Shown: in pieces, positions 1 to 8,284 of the stretch
How the letters are laid out: each line of letters opens with the position of its first letter
Position numbering within the stretch: the first letter of the stretch is position 1
Origin: Acutalibacter sp. 1XD8-36
Lineage (GTDB): Bacteria > Bacillota > Clostridia > Oscillospirales > Acutalibacteraceae
Direction of reading: 5' to 3'
NCBI RefSeq assembly: GCF_009917525.1
Contig: NZ_QZDU01000006.1
Span: forward strand, 111,894 to 175,893
Length of the DNA stretch: 64,000 bases
Notes under the pieces: model-generated
What the model saw: the letters and a program-made list of their open reading frames with translations, nothing else
Databases searched by the model: none
Told to the model about the DNA's origin: nothing
Position numbers and translations under genes: made by a program

Positions 1-1089
1 GCGCCTTAATCCTTCGGAGTCCTCGAAGAAGCTCACCTGGCTCTCCCCCTCTGGCACAAGCCTTCCTGCACGCACACCCAGCAGACGTATGGCCCAGCGC
101 CTGCTCTCCCGGCAGTATAATTCCCAGGCGGCCTCGTATATGGACCTGGAGTCACAGACCGCCGTTAAAAGCTGCCTTTGCCGCTGTACCTCCTGGAACT
201 GGTTATTGCGTATGGTTATCTGCACCTCCCCTGCCCTGAGCCCATTCCTGCGCAGGCGGGTGGCCACGGTCTCGGAGAGGCTGGAAAGGGTCTCGCGCAC
301 CTCGCTTTCGGAGGTGATATCCCTTGGCAGGGTAGTGCTGCTGCCGATGGACTTGGGGTCCTCGTGGGCATCTACATTCTGCACCGGGGTATCGTCCAGG
401 CCGTTGGCGTAGAGCCAGAGGGTCTCACCGGTGCGGCCCATCAGCTGGCGCATTACGGTGAACTCCATCTTCGCAATGTCCCCAATGGTATAGATACCGT
501 ACTTTTTCAGGGCCGCCTGGGTGGTGGGGCCCACCAGCAGGAGCTCCCCGGCGGGAAGCTTCCAGATAATGCTCTCCATCTCAGCATGGCCGAACTCCGT
601 GACGGCGTCGGGCTTCCTGTAGTCGCTGCCAAGCTTGGCGAAAACCTTATTATAGGATACCCCCACAGATACCGTAAGGCCCAGCTCGCTTTTCACCCGG
701 GCGCGTATCTGCTCGGCTATCTCCCTGCCGGAGCCAAAGAGCTTTTCGCTGCCGTACACGTCCAGCCAGCACTCGTCCAGGCTGAAGGCCTCCACGCGGT
801 CTGTATAGTCACAGTATATTTTCTTCGCCATAGCCGAGAACATTGTGTAGCGCTCATGGTGGGGCGGCACGAGCTGCAGCCCCGGGCACTTGCGCATGGC
901 CTGCCAGATGGGTTCCGCTGTCTGTACGCCGCTCTTTTTTGCCAGCATGTTCTTAGCCAGTATTATCCCGTGCCTGCTCTCCTTATCCCCAGCCACAGCC
1001 ATGGGCACGTCCCTGTATTCCGGGGCATACAGCGTCTCAACCGAGGCATAGAAATTGTTCATGTCCACGTGTAAAATACCGTTCTCCAT
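1..1089 (-). CDS. dinB: DNA polymerase IV (Y-family translesion polymerase), 3' end cut by window
   Basis: This is an error-prone Y-family polymerase that copies damaged templates. The start ATG at 1089 follows a GGAGG-type site and opens with the family's HVDMNNFYASVE block. D9 and the SLDE pair D105-E106 match the catalytic acidic residues of DinB. The palm, a helix-hairpin-helix stretch (about residues 180-215) and the little-finger domain are all present. The frame is still open at base 1 after 363 codons, so only a short C-terminal tail, where the clamp-binding motif usually lies, is missing. A strong promoter carrying a LexA box lies directly upstream, so SOS control is likely. The long plus-strand frame over 178-1074 is its antisense shadow. 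Confidence 0.95.
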   Translation of the reverse strand, partial: MENGILHVDMNNFYASVETLYAPEYRDVPMAVAGDKESRHGIILAKNMLAKKSGVQTAEPIWQAMRKCPGLQLVPPHHERYTMFSAMAKKIYCDYTDRVEAFSLDECWLDVYGSEKLFGSGREIAEQIRARVKSELGLTVSVGVSYNKVFAKLGSDYRKPDAVTEFGHAEMESIIWKLPAGELLLVGPTTQAALKKYGIYTIGDIAKMEFTVMRQLMGRTGETLWLYANGLDDTPVQNVDAHEDPKSIGSSTTLPRDITSESEVRETLSSLSETVATRLRRNGLRAGEVQITIRNNQFQEVQRQRQLLTAVCDSRSIYEAAWELYCRESRRWAIRLLGVRAGRLVPEGESQVSFFEDSEGLRR

Positions 1090-1114
1090 GGGGCCGCCTC
1101 CTTTACCTGACTAT

Positions 1115-1143
1115 ATTATAGAACGTGCGTTCGCATATGTCAA
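1115..1143 (-). promoter_or_regulatory. dinB promoter with LexA (SOS) box in the spacer
   Basis: On the minus strand TTGACA (1138-1143) and TATAAT (1115-1120) are separated by exactly 17 bases. The spacer contains GAAC-N4-GTTC at 1121-1132, the Firmicutes LexA operator. LexA binding here would directly block RNA polymerase, so dinB should be DNA-damage inducible. Confidence 0.85.
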
Positions 1144-1167
1144 GTATTTTTTTACGGAGGGAAAAAA

Positions 1168-1506
1168 TTACAGCCCACGGCTGCGCAGGCATGCGATAAG
1201 CACCTTCTCCCTCTCGGTGAGGTCGCCGATGGTCCGTGGGTCCTCTGAGGGATGGTGCTTTACACGGAAACGGTGTGGGTCAACGGCTGGCTGTGCTCCC
1301 GGCAGGACAAGTTGGTCCAGGGTCACGCCAAACATCCTGGAGAGCTTTACCAGGGTCTCCACATCCGGCTGGCTCTTGCCGGTCTCATAATAGGCGTAGG
1401 TGGAGCGCACAACGCCGAGAGCCGCCGCCACGTCCCGCTGGGTATAGCCGCAGGCAAGACGGAGGCTACGCAGATTCGTCCGAAGGTATAGGCGGTAGTC
1501 AAGCAT
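1168..1506 (-). CDS. XRE-family transcriptional regulator, long type
   Basis: This 112-residue protein has a Cro/CI-type helix-turn-helix at about residues 10-65 (CGYTQRDVAAALGVVRSTYAYYE) and a short C-terminal tail ending in a TEREKVLIACLRS segment. It is a close paralogue of the regulator at 1907-2245. It faces away from the small regulator at 1632, and both share a control region holding palindromic TAAC...GTTA sites, so autoregulation is likely. The target genes are unknown. It may be a remnant or accessory regulator of a mobile element, but no element genes adjoin it. Confidence 0.85.
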   Translation of the reverse strand: MLDYRLYLRTNLRSLRLACGYTQRDVAAALGVVRSTYAYYETGKSQPDVETLVKLSRMFGVTLDQLVLPGAQPAVDPHRFRVKHHPSEDPRTIGDLTEREKVLIACLRSRGL

Positions 1507-1543
1507 ATTTTCACCTCAATTCTGCCGGTTAAAAGTATAATTT

Positions 1544-1588
1544 TAACTCTTTATGGTTATTTTAACCCTTTAGGGTTAGCTTTGTCAA
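1544..1588 (-). promoter_or_regulatory. Promoter and repeated palindromic operators of the XRE gene
   Basis: On the minus strand TTGACA (1583-1588) and TTAAAA (1560-1565) have a 17-base spacer. The palindrome TAACCCT-TT-AGGGTTA lies at 1563-1578, over the spacer and -10. A weaker copy, TAACTCTTTATGGTTA, is at 1544-1559, and more TTAA-rich half sites continue to about 1527. The layout fits repression by one of the flanking XRE proteins (inference). Confidence 0.6.
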
Positions 1589-1631
1589 CCCATTTCTTTT
1601 ATCCTCAATTTGCAGAGGAGAGGTGATAGAA

Positions 1632-1874
1632 GTGGAACTTAAAGAGGTAATAACCAACAGAATTCTGGCCCTGTGCCAGCAGAGGGGGATATCGGTGAAT
1701 AAGCTGTGCAATATGAGCGGGGTTACACAGTCTACGGTGAACAACATCATCAACAGGAAAAACAACACCACAACTGTGTCAACTATTAAGAAGCTATGCG
1801 ACGGGCTGGATATAACCCTGGGTGAGTTTTTCTCAACAGAGGAGTTCGACCGGCTGGAGCAGGAGATACGATAA
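1632..1874 (+). CDS. Small XRE-family regulator, short type (GTG start)
   Basis: This is an 80-residue helix-turn-helix protein with little beyond the DNA-binding fold (SVNKLCNMSGVTQSTVNNII as the recognition region) and a DRLEQEIR tail. I chose GTG at 1632 because AGGAGAGGTGA sits just upstream; an in-frame GTG at 1623 lies inside that ribosome binding site. Its paralogue at 2359-2601 has exactly the same length and tail. It is divergent from the long XRE gene at 1168-1506. Its function beyond DNA binding is unknown. Confidence 0.8.
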   Translation: MELKEVITNRILALCQQRGISVNKLCNMSGVTQSTVNNIINRKNNTTTVSTIKKLCDGLDITLGEFFSTEEFDRLEQEIR

Positions 1875-1882
1875 ATAAAATA

Positions 1883-1913
1883 AAAAAGCCCCCGGATGGG
1901 GGCGGGTCATTTT
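1883..1913. terminator. Bidirectional rho-independent terminator
   Basis: GCCCCC (1888-1893) and GGGGGC (1898-1903) form a hairpin with an A-run on the left and a T-run on the right. It serves the convergent genes ending at 1874 and 1907. Confidence 0.8.
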
Positions 1914-2245
1914 TTCACACTGCGCAGCCAGGCGATAAGCTGCTTCTCCTCATTGGTAAGCTCTCCAATGGTCTGGGGGTCAGTGGAGGGGCGGCGCCTC
2001 ACCCGGTCGCAGGTGTGTTCCACCAAAGGCTGCTCCTCCTGAATAATAAGCTGGTCCAATGTAACCCCAAACATCTTGGCCAGCTTGGTGATGGCCTCAA
2101 GGTCCGGGCAGGTTTTGCCGGTCTCATAGTAGGTATAGGCGGGGCGGGACAGACCGAGCACTGTCGCGACATCGTCCTGGGTGTAGCCGCAGGCCAGGCG
2201 GAGCTTGCGGAGGTTTTCACTCAGGAAGTTTTTATAGTCAGACAT
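1907..2245 (-). CDS. XRE-family transcriptional regulator, long type, second copy
   Basis: This 112-residue paralogue of the 1168-1506 product shares the same helix-turn-helix (CGYTQDDVATVLGLSRPAY) and the same C-terminal architecture. ATG at 2245 is preferred because AAGGGGTG precedes it; the frame extends upstream to 2290 without a ribosome binding site. A TTGCGT-17-TATAAT promoter lies upstream. With the short gene at 2359 it forms the second divergent long/short pair of a tandem duplication. Confidence 0.85.
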   Translation of the reverse strand: MSDYKNFLSENLRKLRLACGYTQDDVATVLGLSRPAYTYYETGKTCPDLEAITKLAKMFGVTLDQLIIQEEQPLVEHTCDRVRRRPSTDPQTIGELTNEEKQLIAWLRSVKK

Positions 2246-2276
2246 ATTGACACCCCTTATTTCAGATTGTAAGACC

Positions 2277-2305
2277 ATTATAGCACACATCTTTTAATTA
2301 CGCAA
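2277..2305 (-). promoter_or_regulatory. Promoter of the second long XRE gene
   Basis: On the minus strand TTGCGT (2300-2305) and TATAAT (2277-2282) have a 17-base spacer. No palindrome like that of the first pair is obvious here. Confidence 0.6.
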
Positions 2306-2358
2306 GCTCGTATACTCATGTGCGTCAGTCTGGATACACTGTCCTTGAGGTGATTTTT

Positions 2359-2601
2359 TTGTATGTTAAGGACGCTGTAGTTATGAGATTTGTGCAAATA
2401 TGCGCCGAGAGGGGTATCAAGTATAATGAGTTAGCAACTATGTCTGGTGTTACACCGTCAACTGTATACAGTATGATGGATGAGCGTCGCCGCCACCTTC
2501 ATATTGACGTTATCAAAAAACTCTGTGACGGCTTGGATATAAGCCTTGCTGAATTCTTTTCAGGGCCTATTTTCGACAGGCTGGAGCAGGAGATACGGTA
2601 G
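2359..2601 (+). CDS. Small XRE-family regulator, short type, second copy (TTG start)
   Basis: This 80-residue paralogue of the 1632-1874 product has matching helix-turn-helix and DRLEQEIR tail. The TTG start at 2359 is chosen because GAGGTGAT precedes it and because it aligns residue for residue with the GTG start of the paralogue; the in-frame GTG at 2320 would add an unrelated 13-residue leader. Its role is unknown, presumably as DNA-binding partner or rival of the divergent long regulator. Confidence 0.75.
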   Translation: MYVKDAVVMRFVQICAERGIKYNELATMSGVTPSTVYSMMDERRRHLHIDVIKKLCDGLDISLAEFFSGPIFDRLEQEIR

Positions 2602-2662
2602 GAAAGTCTACCTGACCTGAGAGCCATGGAGCAACGGCAGATAAGCTCTGCACATAAACAAA

Positions 2663-2700
2663 AAATCCCCCGGACGGTTAGTCCAGAGGGATTTCTTTTG
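2663..2700. terminator. Terminator between the XRE gene and rplA (works both ways)
   Basis: AAATCCCC...GGAC (2663-2675) pairs with GTCC...GGGATTT (2681-2694), with A-runs and T-runs on both sides. It ends the XRE transcript and, on the minus strand, the ribosomal-protein transcript from rplA. Confidence 0.75.
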
Positions 2701-2774
2701 TTGCAGCTATTAAACATATTGGATTGGTATCTACACTATAATACGCGATACCCCATCCCAAAACTCAAGCAAAA

Positions 2775-3467
<693 letters not shown>

Positions 3468-3485
3468 TTCCGCTTCCCCCTTCCC

Positions 3486-3911
3486 TTAGTCTACAACTTC
3501 AACGCCCATGCTGCGGGCGGTTCCGGCTATCATGCTCATAGCGGCCTCAAGAGACCCGGCGTTCAAGTCGGGCATCTTGGTCTCGGCTATCTTCTGGACC
3601 TGCTCTTTTGTAATCTTAGCGACCTTCTTCTTGTTGGGCTCGCCCGAGGCGGTCTCAATGCCTGCGGCCTTCTTTATGAGCACTGCCGCGGGGGGAGTCT
3701 TGGTGATGAAGGTGAAGGAGCGGTCGGCATACACGGTGATGACTACGGGGATTATCATGCCCACGTCATTCTTTGTGCGCTCGTTGAACTCCTTGGTAAA
3801 TGCCATGATGTTCACGCCGTGCTGGCCCAGAGCAGGGCCCACAGGGGGGGCCGGAGTGGCTTTTCCGGCGGGGATTTGGAGCTTAATAAAGCCCGTTACC
3901 TTTTGTGCCAT
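3486..3911 (-). CDS. rplK: 50S ribosomal protein L11
   Basis: This is a 141-residue protein of the GTPase-associated centre. The N-terminal proline-rich block ([19 protein letters not shown]) is the conserved thiostrepton-region segment, and the C-terminal rRNA-binding domain is complete, with the GTARSMG motif near the end. A 193-base gap separates it from nusG upstream; it is followed by rplA. Confidence 0.97.
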   Translation of the reverse strand: MAQKVTGFIKLQIPAGKATPAPPVGPALGQHGVNIMAFTKEFNERTKNDVGMIIPVVITVYADRSFTFITKTPPAAVLIKKAAGIETASGEPNKKKVAKITKEQVQKIAETKMPDLNAGSLEAAMSMIAGTARSMGVEVVD

Positions 3912-4104
3912 TGTCTAATTACCTCCAATATTGTGGTGCAAGCGGTGTCAGCATACAATATTTACTGATACCTCCCACTTGTGTAAAGGTTTTCTTTATA
4001 AAAACCTTTTACTGCTGTTTGCTTATCTTTATCTTAATTGCAGATTAAAAGCGGTCGCAATCCGAACTTACTTTGAATAAGGCTGATTAACTTTAGTTTA
4101 AGCC
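3912..4104 (-). other. nusG-rplK intergenic region with a small inverted repeat
   Basis: There is no gene in these 193 bases. The one clear structure is AAAGGTTTT (3985-3993) with AAAACCTTT (4001-4009), a 9-bp AT-rich hairpin without a T-run on the minus strand, so it is a poor terminator. It may be part of the rplK-rplA leader. No convincing promoter was found. Confidence 0.4.
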
Positions 4105-4626
4105 TTACATCAGCTCCGCCTGGTCCAGCTCCAGCTCCACAGGGGTGTCCCGTCCAAACATGGACACTGTTACGCGCACCATGTTCTTCTCCGGCTCCAG
4201 GTCCTCCACCACACCGATGAAGCCCTCCAGAGGGCCCTCGGTTATGCTCACAGTGTCTCCGACCTTGTAGCTGACCTCTATCTGGTGTTTTTCTATCCCA
4301 AGATTTGCAACCTCCTGGTCTGTAAGCGGGACAGGCTTGCTGGACGGCCCGACAAAGCCGGTGCAGCCCCGGATGTTCCGCACCGCATACCAGCTCTCGT
4401 CGGTCATCACCATCTTCACTATCACGTACCCGGGGAACACCTTGCGCTCAACTTCCTTGCGCCGTCCGTCGTCGGTTATCTCCGTGACCATCTCCGTGGG
4501 CACGCGTATCTCCTGTATCAGGTCCTCCATCTGGCGGTTCTCAACCGTTGTCTTCAGGTTGGATGCCACCTTGTTCTCATAACCCGAATAGGTATGCACC
4601 ACATACCATTTTGCTTCCTCCGCCAT
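4105..4626 (-). CDS. nusG: Transcription termination/antitermination protein NusG
   Basis: At 173 residues, this has an NGN domain ([16 protein letters not shown] at the start; [15 protein letters not shown]) followed by a C-terminal KOW domain (about residues 120-173, [17 protein letters not shown]). NusG binds the RNA polymerase clamp and links transcription to translation or Rho. Its place directly after secE is the standard order in bacteria. The start ATG has a GGGAGGGG site upstream. Confidence 0.97.
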   Translation of the reverse strand: MAEEAKWYVVHTYSGYENKVASNLKTTVENRQMEDLIQEIRVPTEMVTEITDDGRRKEVERKVFPGYVIVKMVMTDESWYAVRNIRGCTGFVGPSSKPVPLTDQEVANLGIEKHQIEVSYKVGDTVSITEGPLEGFIGVVEDLEPEKNMVRVTVSMFGRDTPVELELDQAELM

Positions 4627-4658
4627 GGGCTCCCCTCCCGGAAATTTTTAGTGAAACT

Positions 4659-4907
4659 TTATGCTGCAACATTCATCACAAGCCCCAAAAGGTTCATGAA
4701 CGCCGTGTCCAGCAGGAATACGAACAGCCCCAGGACAATTATCGTCGCCAGCACGACGCCGGTATTTTTAAACGTGGCCTTGGGTGTGGGCCATACTATC
4801 TTCTTAACCTCGCCCCTGCAGTCCTTCACGAACTTCGCGACCTTGCGCCCGAAGGCGGCTATGGACTTGGGGTTCTGCTTAGTTTCGGTCTTCTTAGTCT
4901 CTGCCAT
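4659..4907 (-). CDS. secE: Preprotein translocase subunit SecE
   Basis: This 82-residue small-type SecE has a basic N-terminus, the amphipathic segment (VKDCRGEVKKIVWPTPKAT) and one membrane span (about residues 50-76). It clamps the SecY channel. It is preceded by rpmG (12-base gap) and followed by nusG. Confidence 0.95.
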   Translation of the reverse strand: MAETKKTETKQNPKSIAAFGRKVAKFVKDCRGEVKKIVWPTPKATFKNTGVVLATIIVLGLFVFLLDTAFMNLLGLVMNVAA

Positions 4908-4919
4908 CCGTCCCGCTCC

Positions 4920-5069
4920 TCACTTTGTCTCCCTGTGCAGGGTATGCTTCCGGCAGAACCGGCAGTACTTGTTCATTTCCAGCCTGTCAGGGTCGTTCTT
5001 CTTGTTCTTCTTTGTGAGATAGTTCCTCTGCTTGCACTCTGTGCAGGCCAGCACAATCTTAACTCGCAT
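4920..5069 (-). CDS. rpmG: 50S ribosomal protein L33
   Basis: This short gene encodes 49 residues ([12 protein letters not shown]... to ...HTLHRETK). C9-C12 and C36-C39 form the two CxxC knuckles of the zinc-binding form of L33. ATG at 5069 follows a GGAGG site. As in many Firmicutes it opens the rpmG-secE-nusG unit, with a strong promoter about 110 bases upstream. The zinc form suggests that a zinc-free paralogue may exist elsewhere in the genome (inference). Confidence 0.93.
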   Translation of the reverse strand: MRVKIVLACTECKQRNYLTKKNKKNDPDRLEMNKYCRFCRKHTLHRETK

Positions 5070-5176
5070 TTTATCGGCACCTCCATAGTTTTATTTGGTA
5101 TGCGCCGGTGTGCCCGGCGCTTTGCCTCCCTCAAAAGCGGGCGCAAAAACAAAAGCCCCTGCTCAGAGGTATATTC

Positions 5177-5205
5177 AGTATAGCACCTCTTAAAGTGTTT
5201 GTCAA
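5177..5205 (-). promoter_or_regulatory. Promoter of rpmG-secE-nusG
   Basis: On the minus strand TTGACA (5200-5205), a 17-base spacer and TATACT (5177-5182). The leader contains a GC-rich hairpin, GCGCCGG (5102-5108) with CCGGCGC (5114-5120), not followed by a T-run. Confidence 0.8.
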
Positions 5206-5223
5206 CCCTAAAAAGCACAAGAC

Positions 5224-6006
5224 TTAGCTTAGCCGGGCCTCTACCTTCTTGCCCCGCTGCTTCTTCTTTTTCTCTGGCCTGATGTTCTTGCCTATGAGCC
5301 TGCGGGCGGGCTTCGCGGACTTCTTCAGCTCGTCCCCAAGGCGCTCATAAAGCACCTCATAGCTCTCCTTTGTCAGGCCGTCTATCACCACATAGGTGAC
5401 TATGGACCGCAGGTCCAGGTCGCCGTTCTTGTACATGTCGTCCAGAAGCCCGGCAAGCTTCCCCACCAGCTCGCTGTCCGGGTAGCTCTTTAACAGCGAC
5501 TCGATTTCCGGCAGCAGGTGCCCCTTTATAAATGTAATATACCGCACCTGCCCGTAGACTATCTTCTCCTCGTTGAGGGCGTCCTTGGAGCCGGGGAACA
5601 TGTGCACGAGCCGGTTTACAAAGAACATGGGGTCCACGGTGCGCTCGCGGCCCTTGGAGCGCTTGCGCTGCTGCTGGACCATCTGCACCCTTTTTGGCCC
5701 CTGGATTATCTCCAGAAAGTCGTTTATAATGCTCTCCGCGTCGGAGCGGTCCCCGGTCTGCTCGTCAAAAAGCCAGGTGGAGAGGGTACGCCATTCCCCG
5801 GGCTTGCCGTCGGGGTCGAGGTTGGCGGAGCGCAGAAAGAAGCTTTTATGCCTGCGGTCATACAGCAGGCTGTACGCCACTTCCTCCGCGGCGAATATAG
5901 CCGCCTGGCCCTGGGGGTCCTCCATAGGCGCGGGCTCACTAAAGCCCTGCTTGGTGAGTTCCCCGGAGAGGGCGGTGCTTATAAGCTGAAAAGCGTTAAA
6001 ATCCAA
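5224..6006 (-). CDS. Conserved protein of unknown function (TTG start)
   Basis: I do not recognise the family. It is 260 residues, soluble, without signal peptide or membrane segment. The last 35 residues are strongly basic (RRLIGKNIRPEKKKKQRGKK), which suggests contact with nucleic acid or the ribosome (inference). The start is TTG at 6006, with GGAG ten bases upstream; no ATG lies nearby in frame. It has its own TTGACA-17-TATAAT promoter and reads toward the rpmG operon. Confidence 0.75.
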   Translation of the reverse strand: MDFNAFQLISTALSGELTKQGFSEPAPMEDPQGQAAIFAAEEVAYSLLYDRRHKSFFLRSANLDPDGKPGEWRTLSTWLFDEQTGDRSDAESIINDFLEIIQGPKRVQMVQQQRKRSKGRERTVDPMFFVNRLVHMFPGSKDALNEEKIVYGQVRYITFIKGHLLPEIESLLKSYPDSELVGKLAGLLDDMYKNGDLDLRSIVTYVVIDGLTKESYEVLYERLGDELKKSAKPARRLIGKNIRPEKKKKQRGKKVEARLS

Positions 6007-6039
6007 GTGATATCAACTCCAAAACCAGTGTATTTTTGT

Positions 6040-6068
6040 ATTATAACATGGGCCGTTTAGGTTGTCAA
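6040..6068 (-). promoter_or_regulatory. Promoter of the 5224-6006 gene
   Basis: On the minus strand TTGACA (6063-6068), a 17-base spacer and TATAAT (6040-6045), about 30 bases before the TTG start. Confidence 0.8.
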
Positions 6069-6100
6069 ATGAAAGGGAAAGAAATTTCGCAAAAAAACAC

Positions 6101-6129
6101 TTGCCAATTCCATCAGGATGTGCTATAAT
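6101..6129 (+). promoter_or_regulatory. Promoter of the CAT-anticodon tRNA
   Basis: TTGCCA (6101-6106), a 17-base spacer and TATAAT (6124-6129) end 14 bases before the mature tRNA. Confidence 0.75.
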
Positions 6130-6143
6130 ATTCAGGCAGGTAC

Positions 6144-6220
6144 GGACCATTAGCTCAGTTGGTTAGAGCAACCGGCTCATAACCGGTCGGTCCGGGGTTC
6201 GAGTCCCTGATGGTCCACCA
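6144..6220 (+). tRNA. tRNA with CAT anticodon (Met elongator or Ile2)
   Basis: The cloverleaf is complete: acceptor GGACCAT/ATGGTCC, D arm, anticodon stem CCGGC-type with CAT at 6178-6180, a T arm with TTCGAGT, discriminator A and encoded CCA. The acceptor and D-arm sequence resembles both elongator Met and lysidine-modified Ile2 tRNAs of Firmicutes; the two cannot be separated from sequence alone. It is not the initiator, because the first acceptor pair is intact. Confidence 0.93.
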
Positions 6221-6240
6221 CCAGCGTGACGCTGGACTCA

Positions 6241-6278
6241 ATTCGCGCACCCACTAATGTGGGTGCGCGAATTTTTTG
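6241..6278 (+). terminator. tRNA terminator
   Basis: ATTCGCGCACCCA (6241-6253) pairs with TGGGTGCGCGAAT (6260-6272), followed by TTTTTT. It is a strong rho-independent terminator. Confidence 0.9.
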
Positions 6279-6330
6279 CCCGCGAGTAGGCGGCATCTTT
6301 TTAAGCACTGTAGGGCCCAAAATGGGACCC

Positions 6331-7308
6331 TTAAAACAGCAAGTCAAAATTAACCGGCGTATAAAACAGCCTGCGGACCTCCCCCGGCTCCCTCGTCTTC
6401 CCCAGCACCCACATCAGCTTTGTGACCGTGGACTCCAGCGTCATATCATAGGGCTCCAGCAGTCCGGCCCGCTCCCTCAGCCTGTGGCCCACCTGGTACA
6501 CCGACAGGTCGCTGCCCTCCTGGGGCACCTGGGTAGCCAAAACTACCGTTTTGCCCGCCTGCAGTATCCTGTCAAGCTCGGAGAGGTACACGTCCGGTAT
6601 GCCGCCCACGCCGTAGCTCTCTATAATAAGCCCGTCGCAGCGGTCCCCTATGGCGCTGAAGGCCCCCTCAGGCAGGCCGGGGATAAGCTTTATAAGCGCG
6701 ACCCTCTGGCAGAGCTCCCTTGTAAACACCGGCCTGCCGCTCTCCCTGAACGGTATAAACCGCAGCACCCGCTGGTCCCTGAGCTCTGCAAGCTCCGGGA
6801 AGTTTATGCTTGTAAAAGCGTTATAGCTCTTTGTGCGGGTCTTCCTGGCCCTGGTGCCCGCAATGACCCGCCCGCCGAACACGATACAGACCCCGCTGTC
6901 CCCGCTGCAGGCGTACCTGAAGCTGTCCATCAGGTTCTGCCTGGCGTCAGTGTCCTCTGCGTCTATGGGCCGCTGGGCGCCGGTAAGCACCAACGGCTTG
7001 CTGGTATTCTGCACAAGGTATGAGAGCGCGGCGGCGGTATAGGCCAGGGTATCGGTGCCGTGACAGATAACAAAGGCGTCAAAGCTGTCATAATTCCTCT
7101 CTATCACCCCGCCCAGCAGCAGCCAGTCCCCGGGAGAGATATTTGTGCTGTCCAGATTAAGCGGCTGCACCACCTCCACCTGGCAGAATTTGCGCACATC
7201 CGGCACCTGCGCCAGCAGCTCCTCTGCAGAGAGCCCCGGGGCCAGCCCCGAGAGGGTCTTCCTTGAGGCTATAGTGCCGCCGGTGGCAATAAGCAGTATC
7301 TTTTTCAT
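6331..7308 (-). CDS. ansA: L-asparaginase, type I-like
   Basis: This enzyme hydrolyses asparagine to aspartate and ammonia. At 325 residues it is usual for the family. The first active-site threonine lies in ATGGTIAS (T12) and the second site in CHGTDTLAYT (T85-D86). There is no signal peptide, so it is a cytoplasmic form. ATG at 7308 is preferred over the in-frame ATG at 7350 because GAGGTGG precedes it and the ATGGTIAS block then starts near residue 8 as in homologues. It is divergent from the phosphatase-RimI gene. Confidence 0.93.
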   Translation of the reverse strand: MKKILLIATGGTIASRKTLSGLAPGLSAEELLAQVPDVRKFCQVEVVQPLNLDSTNISPGDWLLLGGVIERNYDSFDAFVICHGTDTLAYTAAALSYLVQNTSKPLVLTGAQRPIDAEDTDARQNLMDSFRYACSGDSGVCIVFGGRVIAGTRARKTRTKSYNAFTSINFPELAELRDQRVLRFIPFRESGRPVFTRELCQRVALIKLIPGLPEGAFSAIGDRCDGLIIESYGVGGIPDVYLSELDRILQAGKTVVLATQVPQEGSDLSVYQVGHRLRERAGLLEPYDMTLESTVTKLMWVLGKTREPGEVRRLFYTPVNFDLLF

Positions 7309-7331
7309 AGGCTCCACCTCTATGTTATAGG

Positions 7332-7378
7332 TTGCAATTTTATGATTCATATAGTATACTCTAAGCAGAAGTATACTA
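7332..7378 (+). promoter_or_regulatory. Promoter with overlapping inverted repeat before ptp-rimI
   Basis: TTGCAA (7332-7337), a 17-base spacer and TATACT (7355-7360). TAGTATACT (7352-7360) and AGTATACTA (7370-7378) form an inverted repeat with 9-bp arms over the -10 and start region, a likely operator for an unknown repressor. Confidence 0.55.
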
Positions 7379-7420
7379 TATTAGCCGTAAAATGTAAAGC
7401 CCCATGGAAAGAGGTCAAAT

Positions 7421-8284
7421 ATGAAGATACTATTCGTCTGCACAGGCAACACCTGCCGCAGCCCTATGGCCGAGGGCCTGTTCCGCGCCCTGGCACCGGA
7501 GCACACCTGCTCCAGCGCGGGCCTTGCCGCCATCCCCGGGCAGCCGGCCTCACCCCAGGCCGTCGCCTGCTGTGAGGAGGTAGGGGCCGATATCTCCGGC
7601 CACCGCTCCCGCCAGCTCACCCGGGAGGAGCTCTCAAGCTGGGAGCTCTTTGTCCCCATGACCCGGGCCCACGGGGAGGTGCTCAAGGGCGCGGGAGTGC
7701 CCCCGGAAAAGCTGTACCTGCCCCATGATATAGGCGACCCCTTCGGCGGTGACCTGGACACGTACCGGGCCTGCCGGGACCGTATAGCCGGGGAGCTCTC
7801 CCGCCTTCGGGACTCTCTTGGCTGCGCGCGGATAGTCCCCATGGAGGAGCGGCACCTAAAGGAGATTTCCGCAATAGAAAACGCCTGCTTCTCCCTGCCC
7901 TGGAGCCTCCAGGCCTTCCGGGAGGAGCTGATAAACCCCAGCGCCGTGTATGCCGCGGCGGAGCTGTCCGGACATACCGTTGGCTACGGCGGTATGCGCC
8001 ACGCCGCCGGGGAGTTCTATATTGACAATATCGCCGTGTCCCCATCCCACAGAAGGCGTGGCATTGCCCGGCAGATAATGTCATACCTCATAGGCTGCGC
8101 CCAAAAGCATGGGGGCTCCTTTATCTCCCTGGAGGTGCGGCCCTCAAACGCACCGGCTATCGCCCTTTACGAGAGCCTGGGCTTTAAAAGGGCCGGCCTG
8201 CGCCGGGATTTTTATGAGAAGCCCCGGGAGGACGGGCTGATATACACTCTGGATTTTGAGCAAAAGGAGGACATGCCATGCTGA
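7421..8284 (+). CDS. Fusion: low-molecular-weight protein tyrosine phosphatase + RimI-type N-acetyltransferase
   Basis: Residues 1-134 form a complete low-molecular-weight phosphatase: the CX5R loop C7-TGNTC-R13-S and the general-acid motif D106-P107. Residues 136-287 form a GNAT acetyltransferase of the RimI type (acetyl-CoA loop RRRGIARQ at 211-218; SNAPAIALYESLGF at 242-255), the family that acetylates the N-terminus of ribosomal protein S18. Each module is near full length and there is no internal stop, so this is one bifunctional polypeptide. It overlaps tsaD by 7 bases; rimI next to tsaD is common in Firmicutes, but the fused phosphatase is unusual. Confidence 0.9.
   Translation: MKILFVCTGNTCRSPMAEGLFRALAPEHTCSSAGLAAIPGQPASPQAVACCEEVGADISGHRSRQLTREELSSWELFVPMTRAHGEVLKGAGVPPEKLYLPHDIGDPFGGDLDTYRACRDRIAGELSRLRDSLGCARIVPMEERHLKEISAIENACFSLPWSLQAFREELINPSAVYAAAELSGHTVGYGGMRHAAGEFYIDNIAVSPSHRRRGIARQIMSYLIGCAQKHGGSFISLEVRPSNAPAIALYESLGFKRAGLRRDFYEKPREDGLIYTLDFEQKEDMPC

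Noticed and set aside
178..1074. Long plus-strand open frame of 298 codons
   Set aside because: It is antisense to dinB, which has full family motifs, a ribosome binding site and an SOS promoter.
1544..1578. CRISPR-like short repeats
   Set aside because: The repeats are palindromic operator copies directly side by side, without spacers of regular size. No CRISPR array or cas gene was seen in the window.
6144..6220. Initiator tRNA-fMet
   Set aside because: The first acceptor pair G-C is intact and the anticodon stem lacks three consecutive G-C pairs in initiator form.
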